Of a stretch of DNA of 45,104 bases, positions 16,686 through 25,081 are shown piece by piece. The notes under the pieces are model-generated. The model saw nothing but the letters and a program-made list of their open reading frames with translations. It was not told the origin of the DNA and did no database searches. The stretch comes from Cytophagales bacterium. GTDB lineage: Bacteria; Bacteroidota; Bacteroidia; Cytophagales; Spirosomataceae. The DNA is taken from positions 1 through 45,104 of the forward strand of contig JAAFIU010000009.1 in the NCBI GenBank assembly GCA_013298805.1. The letters are read 5' to 3'. Every line of letters begins with the position of its first letter. Position 1 is the first letter of the stretch. A program made the position numbers and the translations under genes.

Positions 16686-17216
16686 ATGAATCGTAGAGAA
16701 GCCGTACAAAGAGTTGCCCTCATGATGGGAGGGGTACTCGCAGCCCCACTAATGGCGGGCGTAATGGGGCAAGTAACAAATACTGGAACAAGTGTAGCAG
16801 TTACAGCCGAACAAGAAGCATTTTTAGCGGAAGTTGCTGATATTATTATTCCAACAACCGATACGCCCGGAGCCAAAGCAGCGGGCGTTGAGAAATTTAT
16901 CGTGCGGGTAATGCGTGATTGTTACAAAAAAGAAGACCAAGATAAATTTTACGCAGGTTTGGCAAAATTAGATGCTGATAGCCAAGCGAAATTTGGGAAA
17001 GGTTTTGTAGGATTAGACCTCGCTCAGAAAAATGAAATGGTTAAACTTTCAACCACTACCGACAAACCTTTCTTCCAAAGAATGAAAGAATTGACCGTTA
17101 CGGGATATTTTACTTCGGAAATCGGAGCAACAAAAGCTTTGGCCTATTTACCAATTCCAGGGAAATTTGAAGGATGTATTCCATTGAAACCAGGACAAAA
17201 AGCGTGGGCTTTGTAA
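16686..17216 (+). CDS. Gluconate 2-dehydrogenase subunit 3-like small subunit with Tat signal
   Basis: This is a 176-residue protein of the gluconate 2-dehydrogenase subunit 3 family, the small partner of membrane-associated GMC flavoproteins. The N-terminus MNRREAVQRVALMMGG is a twin-arginine-like signal (R3-R4) followed by a hydrophobic stretch, so it is probably exported folded and carries the signal-less large subunit with it. The mature part has EAFLAEVADIIIPTTDTPGA (about 44-63) and YFTSEIGATKALAYLPIPG, both typical. The catalytic subunit gene follows after 138 bases. No cytochrome c subunit, the usual third component, is adjacent. Confidence 0.87.
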   Translation: MNRREAVQRVALMMGGVLAAPLMAGVMGQVTNTGTSVAVTAEQEAFLAEVADIIIPTTDTPGAKAAGVEKFIVRVMRDCYKKEDQDKFYAGLAKLDADSQAKFGKGFVGLDLAQKNEMVKLSTTTDKPFFQRMKELTVTGYFTSEIGATKALAYLPIPGKFEGCIPLKPGQKAWAL

Positions 17217-17218
17217 AT

Positions 17219-17350
17219 AATTATGAATTATGAGTGATGAATTATGAATTAATGTTCGCCTTGTTACTTGGCTAAATTAATCTATAATTCAAAGCTTACA
17301 ATCGCTACGGCGAACCGTTCATAATTCATACCTCATAATTTATAACTCAA
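17219..17350. repeat. Word-type inverted repeat, ATGAATTATGAG family
   Basis: The gap between the two GMC genes contains repeated words GAATTATGAG/GATGAATTATGAATT (about 17224-17250) and, inverted, TTCATAATTCATACCTCATAATTTATAAC (about 17318-17346). The pair GTTCGCC (17254-17260) and GGCGAAC (17310-17316) extends the stem. The structure could form a long imperfect hairpin between the cotranscribed subunits. No gene is in it. Confidence 0.5.
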
Positions 17351-17354
17351 AAAA

Positions 17355-19067
17355 ATGAACTTAAATATAGATGCTGTAAAGGCAATGACCTACGATGCCA
17401 TTGTGATTGGCTCGGGTATATCAGGCGGATTTGCTGCCAAAGAATTAACCGAAAAGGGTTTACGAGTTTTGATGCTTGAAAAAGGAAAGCAACTTGAACA
17501 CGTAACGGGCTACGAAAACGCCATGAAAGACCCTTGGGAAATGAAATACAACGGTCGTTTGACGGTTGAACAAAAAGAATCTCATCCAAAATTAGCCCGT
17601 GATTATCCGTACAACGAAATGACGGAAAAATACTGGATGAACGATTCGGATTCATTGTACAAAGAAGAAAAACGTTTCGACTGGTATCGCCCCAATATCG
17701 TAGGTGGGAAATCTATCATGTGGGGTCGTCAGTCGTATCGCTTGAGTGATATTGACTTTGAAGCCAATCTAAAAGACGGAATCGCCACCGACTGGCCAAT
17801 TCGTTATAAAGACGTTGCTCCTTGGTATTCTTACGTAGAAAAAATTGTGGGTATTTCGGGTGAAAAATTAGGATTAGCTCAATTACCCGATGGCGAATTT
17901 TTGCCACCGATGGAGATGTTCTGCGTAGAGAAAGAAGTGAAGCAAAGGCTTGAAAAGAATTTTCCAGGAAGAAATATGACAATGGGACGAGTTGCCAACC
18001 TTTCGGAAGCTCGCAAAGAACAATTGGGCGTGGGGCGTGCTGCTTGTCAATACCGCAATAAATGTTCATTGGGTTGTCCTTTTGGAGCGTATTTCAGTAC
18101 ACAATCTTGTACCTTGCCTTATGCTTCAAAAACGGGTAGATTGACGCTCAGACCTGATTCGGTAGTAACTGAAATCATGTACGACGAAAATAAACAACGG
18201 GCTACGGGTGTGCGAGTGCGTGATGCCGTAACGATGCAAGACCGTGAATATTTCGCCAAAATTATCTTCGTTTGTGGTAGTTCATTGGGTTCAACAGCAT
18301 TGATGTTAAATTCAGTTTCTCACCGTTTCCCGAACGGAATGGGTAATGATTCTGAGCAATTAGGACATAATTTGATGGATCACCACTTCCGCACAGGTGC
18401 ATCGGGTGTTTGGGAAGGCGATTTGGATAAATATTACTCAGGACGACGTGCCAACGGTATTTACGTGCCACGTTACCGCAATATTGGTACAGATAAACGT
18501 GATTATATTCGTGGATTTGGGTATCAAGGCGGAGGAAGCCGTCAGGGCTGGCAACGCAATATTGCCGAATTGAGTTTTGGAGCAGATTATAAAAATGAAG
18601 TAACAACGCCTGGCCCGTGGACAATGGGATTGGGTGGTTTTGGTGAAACATTGCCATATTACGAAAACAGAATGTTCCTTCACAAAACCGAAAAAGACAA
18701 ATGGGGAATGCCATTGGTGGTTTTTGATGCAGAATTGAAAGAGAACGAAAAGAAAATGCGTATCGACATGATGAACGATGCCAAAGAAATGTTGGAGTCG
18801 GCAGGGGTGAAAAACGTGAGAGGATATGATAATGGTTCGTATTTAGGCATGGCAATCCACGAAATGGGAACGGCTCGTATGGGACGTGACCCTAAAACAT
18901 CAGTCTTGAATGCTCACAACCAAGTACACGCTGTGAAAAACGTATTCATGACCGACGGTGCTTGTATGACATCGGCATCATGCGTGAATCCATCATTAAC
19001 TTACATGGCATTGACGGCTCGTGCAGCAGACTTTGCGGTGAAGGAGTTGAAGAAACAGAGTTTGTAG
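17355..19067 (+). CDS. GMC-family FAD-dependent dehydrogenase large subunit
   Basis: This 570-residue flavoprotein belongs to the glucose-methanol-choline family, gluconate/fructose dehydrogenase branch. The FAD-binding motif IVIGSGISGGFAAKEL is at about 16-31, WGRQSYRLSDIDF marks the second FAD segment, and the C-terminal active-site region has GMAIHEMGTARMG and TSASCVNPSLTYMALTARAA. No signal peptide is visible; export with the Tat-carrying small subunit is inferred. It probably oxidises a sugar or sugar acid in the periplasm; the exact substrate is unknown. A standard terminator follows 18 bases after the stop. Confidence 0.9.
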   Translation: MNLNIDAVKAMTYDAIVIGSGISGGFAAKELTEKGLRVLMLEKGKQLEHVTGYENAMKDPWEMKYNGRLTVEQKESHPKLARDYPYNEMTEKYWMNDSDSLYKEEKRFDWYRPNIVGGKSIMWGRQSYRLSDIDFEANLKDGIATDWPIRYKDVAPWYSYVEKIVGISGEKLGLAQLPDGEFLPPMEMFCVEKEVKQRLEKNFPGRNMTMGRVANLSEARKEQLGVGRAACQYRNKCSLGCPFGAYFSTQSCTLPYASKTGRLTLRPDSVVTEIMYDENKQRATGVRVRDAVTMQDREYFAKIIFVCGSSLGSTALMLNSVSHRFPNGMGNDSEQLGHNLMDHHFRTGASGVWEGDLDKYYSGRRANGIYVPRYRNIGTDKRDYIRGFGYQGGGSRQGWQRNIAELSFGADYKNEVTTPGPWTMGLGGFGETLPYYENRMFLHKTEKDKWGMPLVVFDAELKENEKKMRIDMMNDAKEMLESAGVKNVRGYDNGSYLGMAIHEMGTARMGRDPKTSVLNAHNQVHAVKNVFMTDGACMTSASCVNPSLTYMALTARAADFAVKELKKQSL

Positions 19068-19084
19068 GACAAACTAATTCGTAT

Positions 19085-19119
19085 AAAAATCCCCTTGGAG
19101 TTGTCTGAGGGGATTTTTT
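19085..19119 (+). terminator. Rho-independent terminator of the GMC operon
   Basis: The stem AAAAATCCCCT (19085-19095) with AGGGGATTTTT (19108-19118) ends in a T run. It lies just after the GMC stop codon at 19067 and is a classic intrinsic terminator. Confidence 0.85.
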
Positions 19120-19151
19120 ATGTTAGAATTCAACGCACTACTTAAAGTGTT

Positions 19152-19184
19152 AGATTAATCAACTTTTCAAAAGTTGATTAATCT
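19152..19184. repeat. Perfect hairpin AGATTAATCAACTTTT
   Basis: Exact 16-base arms (19152-19167 and 19169-19184) flank one central base. It lies 33 bases beyond the GMC terminator in a 333-base gap, so it is not needed to end that operon. A second site, a spare terminator or an RNA structure is possible. Confidence 0.5.
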
Positions 19185-19233
19185 TTTGGGCTCTTTTTTA
19201 TGATATTTCATGGTCAAAATTAGCAGTCGTTGT

Positions 19234-19279
19234 AACTTCTCGAAATAACTCCGTTATGGGTTTAAACTTTCGAGAAGTT
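19234..19279. repeat. Hairpin with AACTTCTCGAAA/TTTCGAGAAGTT arms
   Basis: AACTTCTCGAA (19234-19244) and TTCGAGAAGTT (19269-19279) are exact complements separated by about 24 bases. It lies about 120 bases upstream of the GH28 gene start. It could be an operator or a leader RNA structure for that gene; nothing else is recognised between 19185 and 19400. Confidence 0.42.
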
Positions 19280-19400
19280 TGTGAACCACCAGTCTCTATT
19301 TAATAGGCTTTTACATTATTCCCCTCCAAATTAAGTAAGTTCTCCCTCAAAACTACTTAATAAGCATAATCTCTTCAACCCACAATTTTCAAATTCAATA

Positions 19401-20729
19401 ATGAAAAAAGTAATTGTTATTTTAAGTTATTTGCTGATGTTTTCGGGGCAAATAATGGCTCAAAAATTCGCTCAAAATACGTTTCCTGATGGTACTAAAA
19501 TACCTGCTTGGTTTTCGGATACTGCTAAAATTCAGTTGAAACAATTGGGTAAACAATTTGTCATTACGCAGTTTGGGGCGGTGAATGACAGTACGCTCGT
19601 GCAAACGGAAGCAATTCAAAAAACGATTGATGAAGCCGCCAAACAAGGTGGAGGCGTAATCATAATTCCCCAAGGCACATTTATGAGTGGCGCTTTATTT
19701 TTTAAACCTAAAACACACCTTTACGTATCGGATGGGGCAGTTTTGAAGGGTTCTGATAATATTGCGGATTACCCAAAAATGCCTTCACGCATGGAAGGAC
19801 AAAGTTTAGATTATTTCACGGCTTTGGTCAATGCGTACCGAGTAGATGGTTTCACAATTTCGGGAAAAGGAACGATTGACGGCAACGGATTGCATTATTG
19901 GGAAGCCTTTTGGGCGAGACGCAAAGAAAATCCGAACTGTACTAATTTGGAAGTTTCACGACCTCGTTTAGTATTTATTTGGGGTTGTAAAAATGTGCAA
20001 GTACAAGACGTGAAATTACATAATTCGGGTTTTTGGACGAGTCATTATTACCAATGTCAGAACGTAAAAATCTTGAATGTGCATATTTATTCGCCCTACC
20101 AACCTGTGAAAGCACCAAGTACCGATGCTATTGACTTGGATGTTTGTTCGAATGTCTTGATAAAAGGTTGCTATATGTCGGTAAATGATGATGCCATTGC
20201 TTTGAAAGGAGGAAAAGGACCTTACGCCGACAAAGTGCCTAACAACGGTGAAAACACCAATATCATTATCGAAAATTGCGAATTTGGTTTTTGTCACTCG
20301 GCTTTGACTTGTGGGAGTGAAGCCATTCACAATAAAAATATCGTGATGCGTAATTGCTATGTCAATGAAGCCAGCCGAGTTTTGTGGTTGAAAATGCGTC
20401 CAGATACGCCTCAATTGTACGAATTTATCAGCGTAGAAAACATCAAAGGACAAGCAAAAAGCATGATTTTTGTAAAACCTTGGACGCAATTTTTTGATTT
20501 GCAAGGACGTAAAGATGCTCCAGTTTCTTACTGTGACCATATTAATCTAAAAAATATCGACCTCAAATGTGATATTTTCTTCGACGTTGCCATTTCAAAA
20601 CAAAGCGTATTATCAAATTTTAACTTTGATAATCTGAATATCGAAACTAAAAATGGAAAAATCGACAAAAGCGTGGTAAATGGATTTAGCTTGAAGAAAG
20701 TGAAAATTAACAAAGAATTGGTAGAGTAA
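19401..20729 (+). CDS. Exported glycoside hydrolase family 28 (pectinase family)
   Basis: This is a 442-residue right-handed beta-helix enzyme of the GH28 family. The signal peptide ends near IMAQK (residue 21). It shows the GH28 catalytic acids: D242 in APSTDAIDLD, and D263-D264 in VNDDAIALKGG; H299 is in FGFCHSALTCGSE. At the usual RIK subsite motif it has WLK (about 329-331), so the arginine is apparently replaced by tryptophan. GH28 enzymes hydrolyse polygalacturonan or rhamnogalacturonan. The L-rhamnose catabolic genes 5 kb away make a rhamnogalacturonan substrate attractive but unproven. It is followed by an alpha/beta hydrolase on the same strand, separated by a terminator. Confidence 0.88.
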   Translation: MKKVIVILSYLLMFSGQIMAQKFAQNTFPDGTKIPAWFSDTAKIQLKQLGKQFVITQFGAVNDSTLVQTEAIQKTIDEAAKQGGGVIIIPQGTFMSGALFFKPKTHLYVSDGAVLKGSDNIADYPKMPSRMEGQSLDYFTALVNAYRVDGFTISGKGTIDGNGLHYWEAFWARRKENPNCTNLEVSRPRLVFIWGCKNVQVQDVKLHNSGFWTSHYYQCQNVKILNVHIYSPYQPVKAPSTDAIDLDVCSNVLIKGCYMSVNDDAIALKGGKGPYADKVPNNGENTNIIIENCEFGFCHSALTCGSEAIHNKNIVMRNCYVNEASRVLWLKMRPDTPQLYEFISVENIKGQAKSMIFVKPWTQFFDLQGRKDAPVSYCDHINLKNIDLKCDIFFDVAISKQSVLSNFNFDNLNIETKNGKIDKSVVNGFSLKKVKINKELVE

Positions 20730-20749
20730 GGTTGATTAACCTTCAAATG

Positions 20750-20783
20750 AAATCCCCTTAGATTTGGTTCTGAGGAGATTTTT
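20750..20783 (+). terminator. Rho-independent terminator after the GH28 gene
   Basis: The stem AAATCCCCTTA with TGAGGAGATTT has one mismatch and a 10-base loop, and is followed by T residues. A small palindrome, AAGGTTGATTAACCTT (20728-20743), overlaps the stop codon just before it. Confidence 0.7.
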
Positions 20784-20869
20784 ATGAATAACCTGCAAAA
20801 CCTCACATTATTCTCGCTTAAATCAGGTTATCTTCAATTTTAATTTTCATCTAATGCTAACATAATTTC

Positions 20870-21670
20870 ATGAAGTCATTTCAGAAAATATCCTTGCTGA
20901 TTCTTTGTTGTTTGTCTTCTTTTTTAACTAATGCACAAACTGTCAAATATTATCAATCTTTTGATAATCAGAGGGTTGCATTTGAGGATACAGGTAAAGG
21001 AAAGTCGATTTTGCTTTTACACGGGTTTATCAATACGGGGCAAAATTGGCGAAGAACTCAGTTGTATAAAGACTTGATTGCCAAAGGCTTTCGGGTTATT
21101 GTACCTGACCTGCGTGGAAATGGAAAATCTGATAAACCACACGAAGACAAATTTTATCAGAATGAAGCAGAGGTGCGAGATGTCATTGGCTTGATGGCTT
21201 CGTTGAAGATAAAAAAATATGAGGTCGTAGGATATTCTCGTGGTTCAATTGTGGCGGGTAAATTATTGACGATGGGTAAGGGAATTACCAAAGTTGTTTT
21301 AGGGGGAATGGGACAGCACTTTACCAATCCGAATTGGGATAGACGCATTATGTTTGCGGAGGCATTCAGCGGAAAAGCTCATTTGCACCCCGAAACCGCA
21401 GGAGCAGTTAAATACGCAAAATCTATCAATGCTGACACGATTGCTTTGGGTTTTCTGCAAAAATATCAGCCCGTAACGTCTCCCAAAGACTTAGGGAAAT
21501 ATAAATACCCCGTCATGATTATTTGCGGAGACGAAGATTTGGATAATGGTGACCCTAAAGTTTTGCAGTCGTATTTCAAAAATGCGATTCTTAAAACCGT
21601 AAAAGGAAATCATAATAATACCTATGGAACGCAGGCATTTGCTGATGAGGTAATTGGGTTTTTGGAGTAA
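20870..21670 (+). CDS. Exported alpha/beta hydrolase
   Basis: This 266-residue alpha/beta-fold hydrolase has a signal peptide ending near LTNAQ (residue 23). The oxyanion segment is LLLHGFINTGQNW (about 48-60). The nucleophile elbow GYSRGS gives S123, the acid is D221 or D224 in ICGDEDLDNG, and the histidine is H248 in VKGNHNNTYG. The substrate is unknown; an esterase acting on acetylated or methylated pectin would fit the GH28 neighbour, but the sequence does not show it. It converges on the LytTR gene with only 6 bases between the stops. Confidence 0.82.
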   Translation: MKSFQKISLLILCCLSSFLTNAQTVKYYQSFDNQRVAFEDTGKGKSILLLHGFINTGQNWRRTQLYKDLIAKGFRVIVPDLRGNGKSDKPHEDKFYQNEAEVRDVIGLMASLKIKKYEVVGYSRGSIVAGKLLTMGKGITKVVLGGMGQHFTNPNWDRRIMFAEAFSGKAHLHPETAGAVKYAKSINADTIALGFLQKYQPVTSPKDLGKYKYPVMIICGDEDLDNGDPKVLQSYFKNAILKTVKGNHNNTYGTQAFADEVIGFLE

Positions 21671-21676
21671 TGTTCC

Positions 21677-22012
21677 TCACAAAACTTCCGCACGAAGATT
21701 TACTTTTTTTCTACGAGAAACGACAACTTTTAAGTCATACTTCATGGAAATTAAGCTACTCCCTTCGTCATAGTCTAAAATATAATCGGGGTTAATGATA
21801 AACCCACGATGCACCCGTAAAAATCCCTCCGTTTTGAGGGATTCTTCAAAGGTATTGATACACTTGGCGTACAAGTGTTTTTTTTGATTACGAACGTGAA
21901 ATATAGTATAATTTCCCGAAGCCTCAAGCATGATGATATTTTCCATCGGGATTCTGATTTTTTTCCTGTAATTAACCGTTAAAAATTTGATTGGAGATAA
22001 TTTATTTTCCAT
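21677..22012 (-). CDS. Stand-alone LytTR DNA-binding regulator
   Basis: This 111-residue protein is nearly all LytTR domain, a ten-strand DNA-binding fold of transcription regulators. Typical elements are IIMLEASGNYTIFHV (about 26-40), FLRVHRGFIINPDYI (about 64-78) and VVVSRRKK (about 96-103). There is no receiver domain, so it is not a conventional LytR response regulator and cannot be phosphorylated in the usual way. It starts 7 bases after the stop of the YadA-head/S74 surface protein gene, which implies cotranscription. A LytS-type kinase lies 19 kb away; no link between them is shown. Confidence 0.88.
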   Translation of the reverse strand: MENKLSPIKFLTVNYRKKIRIPMENIIMLEASGNYTIFHVRNQKKHLYAKCINTFEESLKTEGFLRVHRGFIINPDYILDYDEGSSLISMKYDLKVVVSRRKKVNLRAEVL

Positions 22013-22019
22013 AGTTGTA

Positions 22020-23534
22020 TCATTTAGGAGAGTTACTCAAAGATGCTTTAATCGTCTCTATTTCAGCTTTCAAGATTTTTAATTGTTCTGATTCTTGCTT
22101 CTTGGCATTCAGTAACATAGCTCGTAAAGCCTCATTTTCTTCTTTTAATTCTTGAATAGCTTTGAGAGCCACAACACTCAATCCACCATAATTCACGCCG
22201 TAATATTGTCCGTTTTGGGTCACAAATTCTGGGAATAAGGGCAGAACTTCCTGAGCAATCAAACCCATTTGTTGATTAGCGTGTAGCGTATCGGTTTTGT
22301 AGAAATACCGTGAAACTTTCAGTTGAGCAACTTTTTCAAGGACAGATTCTACGGGTTTTATTTGTTCTTTTAAACGAATATCCGACGACTGCACCCATGC
22401 TCCATCCGTCTGACGTACATACGCCTTAAATGCACCCGATGCACCATAATGAAAATCAAGGTTTTCGTTGCTTGGGTGTGATATAGTCCAGAATTGATTA
22501 CCCGTAGCAACATCTCTTTTGATTCTAAGACCGTAGCGGTCTGGATTATCTTGGACAGGAGTATAGTGATTGATTTGTACCGTCCCTGTTTGGCGAACTT
22601 CAAAACAGTTGCGGCGATTACTATAACTTCCATTTCCAATCGTAAAAAGAAATCGGTTTACATCAGTAGAGTTGTCTGGATAATAGTCATTATTGTATAT
22701 TCCAATTGCTAATGATGATTGAGAATTTGCGATATTCGCAGTTCCCATTGCTGCACTGTTATTTCCTGTAGCAAGAGTAGAACTTCCTAATGCTGTACTG
22801 TTAATTCCCGAAGCAGCAGTATTGAATCCCATTGTTGTACTGTTTGCTCCCGTAGCAACAGTAGAACTTCCCATTGCTGTACTGACCTCCCCCGAAGCAA
22901 TAGTGTAATATCCTAATGCTAAGCTTCCGAATTCAGATGCGATTGTAGAAAATCCCAATGCAGTACTCGCTTGACCCGAAGCTTTTGTGTTCACTCCCAT
23001 TGCTGAGGAGTATAATCCAATCTTAGAAGCATCCCAAAAATCAGGTTGGTTATCGAAAATCGTTCCAACTCTGAACGCACTTCTTGAAGGTATCCACATC
23101 ATTCGAGTGCCTGCTCCACTGACAGGAGCAGTGGGAGGATTGGTATTGTCATTACTATAATCAGTTAATCCCACAGGATTTGCCGACCAAAAACCGCCCG
23201 AATTAGTGTTCTGTATTTCATTGCCACCCGCTCCCGACAAACTCCAATAATTGGAAGTGCTACCTGCTTTGGGAAGTTCCGTCCAAGCTCCTGATTGCCT
23301 AAACCAATAGCTTTGAGTATTAGTATCAAAGACTAATAAACCATCAGCAGGATTGGCGATGGCGTTTTTCTGAGTTGAAGTCATTCGGGGAGGGAGTAAG
23401 CCTTTTGTCGTACTACTCACATCCAACATCGCCGAAGGATTTGGTGCTGTTCCCGTGGAATTTATGCCCATTTGAGCCTTGGAAATGCTTGTTTGAGATA
23501 AGAAAAAAAGGATAATAAATAAAAACTTTTTCAT
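22020..23534 (-). CDS. Secreted surface protein with YadA-like head repeats and S74 C-terminal chaperone domain
   Basis: This is a 504-residue exported protein (signal peptide to about residue 20). The N-terminal segment PSAMLDVSSTTKGLLPPRMT (33-52) is a recurrent leader of Bacteroidota surface proteins. Residues about 175-280 hold seven or more 14-residue repeats of the form STALGFSTIAS, like the YadA/trimeric autotransporter head. The C-terminus (384-475) is a peptidase S74/intramolecular chaperone domain with SDIRLKEQI (S384, K389) and GLIAQEVLPLFPEFV, followed by a coiled coil (about 455-498). S74 domains assist trimer folding and often cleave themselves at the serine. It probably forms a trimeric fibre at the surface. 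The operon is small secreted protein, this gene, LytTR regulator. Confidence 0.86.
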   Translation of the reverse strand: MKKFLFIILFFLSQTSISKAQMGINSTGTAPNPSAMLDVSSTTKGLLPPRMTSTQKNAIANPADGLLVFDTNTQSYWFRQSGAWTELPKAGSTSNYWSLSGAGGNEIQNTNSGGFWSANPVGLTDYSNDNTNPPTAPVSGAGTRMMWIPSRSAFRVGTIFDNQPDFWDASKIGLYSSAMGVNTKASGQASTALGFSTIASEFGSLALGYYTIASGEVSTAMGSSTVATGANSTTMGFNTAASGINSTALGSSTLATGNNSAAMGTANIANSQSSLAIGIYNNDYYPDNSTDVNRFLFTIGNGSYSNRRNCFEVRQTGTVQINHYTPVQDNPDRYGLRIKRDVATGNQFWTISHPSNENLDFHYGASGAFKAYVRQTDGAWVQSSDIRLKEQIKPVESVLEKVAQLKVSRYFYKTDTLHANQQMGLIAQEVLPLFPEFVTQNGQYYGVNYGGLSVVALKAIQELKEENEALRAMLLNAKKQESEQLKILKAEIETIKASLSNSPK

Positions 23535-23573
23535 TAAAGCGTATTATTTAGTTTTTGATAAGCCTGATAACCA

Positions 23574-24032
23574 TTATTCTGATAAACCACTAAACGTTCC
23601 CGAAATAGTGCCACTTGACGTTGTGGATGGTTTTGTTTTGTTTTTAATTTCAAAAGCATCCCCTGAAAAACTCCCTGATACAGTTGTTCCTGATACTTTC
23701 AAATTAATTGTTCCTTTAAAAACATACACTTTACTTTGAACCATCACCACGTTGTCATTGGTAGTTAAATCGTATTTTCCAGTAGCTACTGAGCTGATTT
23801 TGAAGGAAATGGTATTTTGGCTATTCATCATATCGCTGACAACGGCATAGGATTTAGGCGTTTTTATGAGGGATGCCTTCTCCGAAATTTTCTGCCCGTT
23901 GAAGGTAAAAGAAATTTGTCCCAATGGTTTTTGCATCTTTCTGATGAGAGCGTCCACTTTGGGGTCACCTGATTGGGCTTTGATTGAGTTGATACTAAAA
24001 ATAAAAATGAGGAAGATAAGAAAGCGTTTCAT
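23574..24032 (-). CDS. Small secreted protein of unknown function
   Basis: This is a 152-residue exported protein starting MKRFLIFLIFIFSINSIKAQ, a clear signal peptide. An upstream ATG at 24095 would add 21 residues before the signal peptide, so 24032 is preferred. The mature part is rich in Ser, Thr, Gly and Lys and alternates beta-strand patterns; the C-terminal TINLKVSGTTVSGSFSGDAF resembles the DUF6252-type beta-sandwich proteins of Bacteroidota (weak). It lies 39 bases upstream of the S74 protein gene on the same strand and is probably cotranscribed. Function is not known. Confidence 0.75.
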   Translation of the reverse strand: MKRFLIFLIFIFSINSIKAQSGDPKVDALIRKMQKPLGQISFTFNGQKISEKASLIKTPKSYAVVSDMMNSQNTISFKISSVATGKYDLTTNDNVVMVQSKVYVFKGTINLKVSGTTVSGSFSGDAFEIKNKTKPSTTSSGTISGTFSGLSE

Positions 24033-24108
24033 GAATTTGTTGGTTTTGATAACAACACCAAAGTTCAAGAAAAAATGGAGATGTGTAAATAGCACTTTTG
24101 TGGGATAT

Positions 24109-24732
24109 TTATTTTACCAAACGCTCACGAATGGCTTTGGCTACTGCTTCTGGGGCGGATTGGACTTGCAGTTTTAGGTAAATATTTTGTAGATGACGAC
24201 GAACAGTATCAATTGATATAAAACATTCGGAGGCAATCATTTTATAAGAATTGCCATTGGTCAAAGATTCTAAGATTTCTATTTCTCTTTTGGTAAGATT
24301 ATATTCGTCCTTCACAGGTTGGTGAAAGGCTTTCAGAACCATTGCCGCAATTTCTGGCGACATGGGGGCTCCACCATTCATTAAGTCTCTAATGCCCCCA
24401 ACCAACATCGTAGAAGAATCTTTTTTGAGTATGTAACCATCGGCTCCACGACGTAAACATTCAAACAGACGCTCATCATTAAAGACAGTGTGCATCAAAA
24501 CTTTGGTATTTGGACTCACTTTTTTCACAGCCAAAACCCCCTCTATTCCATTTGAATTAGGCATATCAATATCCATCACAATAACATCAGGAGATTCTTT
24601 TGCCATATCTTCGACCACCAGAGTACAATCGGTATGAATACCAACTACTTGAAAACCATCAGTATTTTCAAGTAAAAGCATCAACAAATCGCTCAGTCGT
24701 TGATTGTCTTCGTAAATGGATACGTTAATCAT
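24109..24732 (-). CDS. NarL/LuxR-family response regulator
   Basis: This is a 207-residue two-domain response regulator. The receiver domain (1-120) has acidic E8-D9, the phosphoacceptor D54 in VIVMDIDMP, T82 and K103 in YILKKD. The C-terminal LuxR-type helix-turn-helix (about 145-205) reads LTKREIEILESLTNGNSYK and FISIDTVRRHLQNIY. The likely kinase partner is the 977-residue HisKA_3 sensor encoded upstream on the same strand; HisKA_3 kinases pair with NarL-type regulators. The small secreted protein and S74 genes begin 76 bases downstream and are candidate targets. Confidence 0.92.
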   Translation of the reverse strand: MINVSIYEDNQRLSDLLMLLLENTDGFQVVGIHTDCTLVVEDMAKESPDVIVMDIDMPNSNGIEGVLAVKKVSPNTKVLMHTVFNDERLFECLRRGADGYILKKDSSTMLVGGIRDLMNGGAPMSPEIAAMVLKAFHQPVKDEYNLTKREIEILESLTNGNSYKMIASECFISIDTVRRHLQNIYLKLQVQSAPEAVAKAIRERLVK

Positions 24733-24844
24733 GTTCGGTGGAATAATGGGTTTTCAATAGATTTGAGTTCACAAAACAAGCTTAAATTTGAAAATTTTGC
24801 AATGGTATATTTGTGTGATTTTAGCGAACGGTAACGTGGTTTAA

Positions 24845-25078
24845 AGTACAAAGTATTAAGTCGTATGTCGTAAGTTTTTGAGATGCAAAGTTCTTTTTCT
24901 TCAGATATAATGCTTAACGGAACTATAAACTATTTAGCACACAACCGCTGACGGGGTTTTCAACCGCCATCAGGGTTAATTTGTTGCCCCCCGTCAGCGG
25001 TTCGTTTTGTTTATTACTTTAAACTGAGCCAAATTCTTAATACTTCGTACATAATACTTCGTACATAATACTTAACAC
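24845..25078. repeat. Word-type inverted repeat, AAGTATTAAGTCGTA family
   Basis: The 349-base gap between the regulator and sensor genes is bracketed by AGTACAAAGTATTAAGTCGTATGTCGTAAGT (24845-24875, written here as consecutive words) and the inverted tandem words TTAATACTTCGTACATAATA and CTTCGTACATAATACTTAAC (25038-25077). The inner region carries a separate perfect hairpin. No gene is seen in 24733-25081. Confidence 0.5.
24943..25002. repeat. Hairpin with AACCGCTGACGGGG arms
   Basis: Exact 14-base arms (24943-24956 and 24989-25002) enclose 32 bases. The arm word recurs as AACCGCTGACGGAGTT at 32307-32322, overlapping the end of the DUF5690-like gene, so it is a dispersed repeat. It is much more G/C-rich than its surroundings. 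Confidence 0.55.
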
Positions 25079-25081
25079 ATT

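Noticed and set aside
18262-18855. 197-codon minus-strand ORF inside the GMC dehydrogenase gene
   Set aside because: It is an antisense shadow of a strongly conserved flavoprotein gene; its composition is rich in Cys, His and Pro with no domain.
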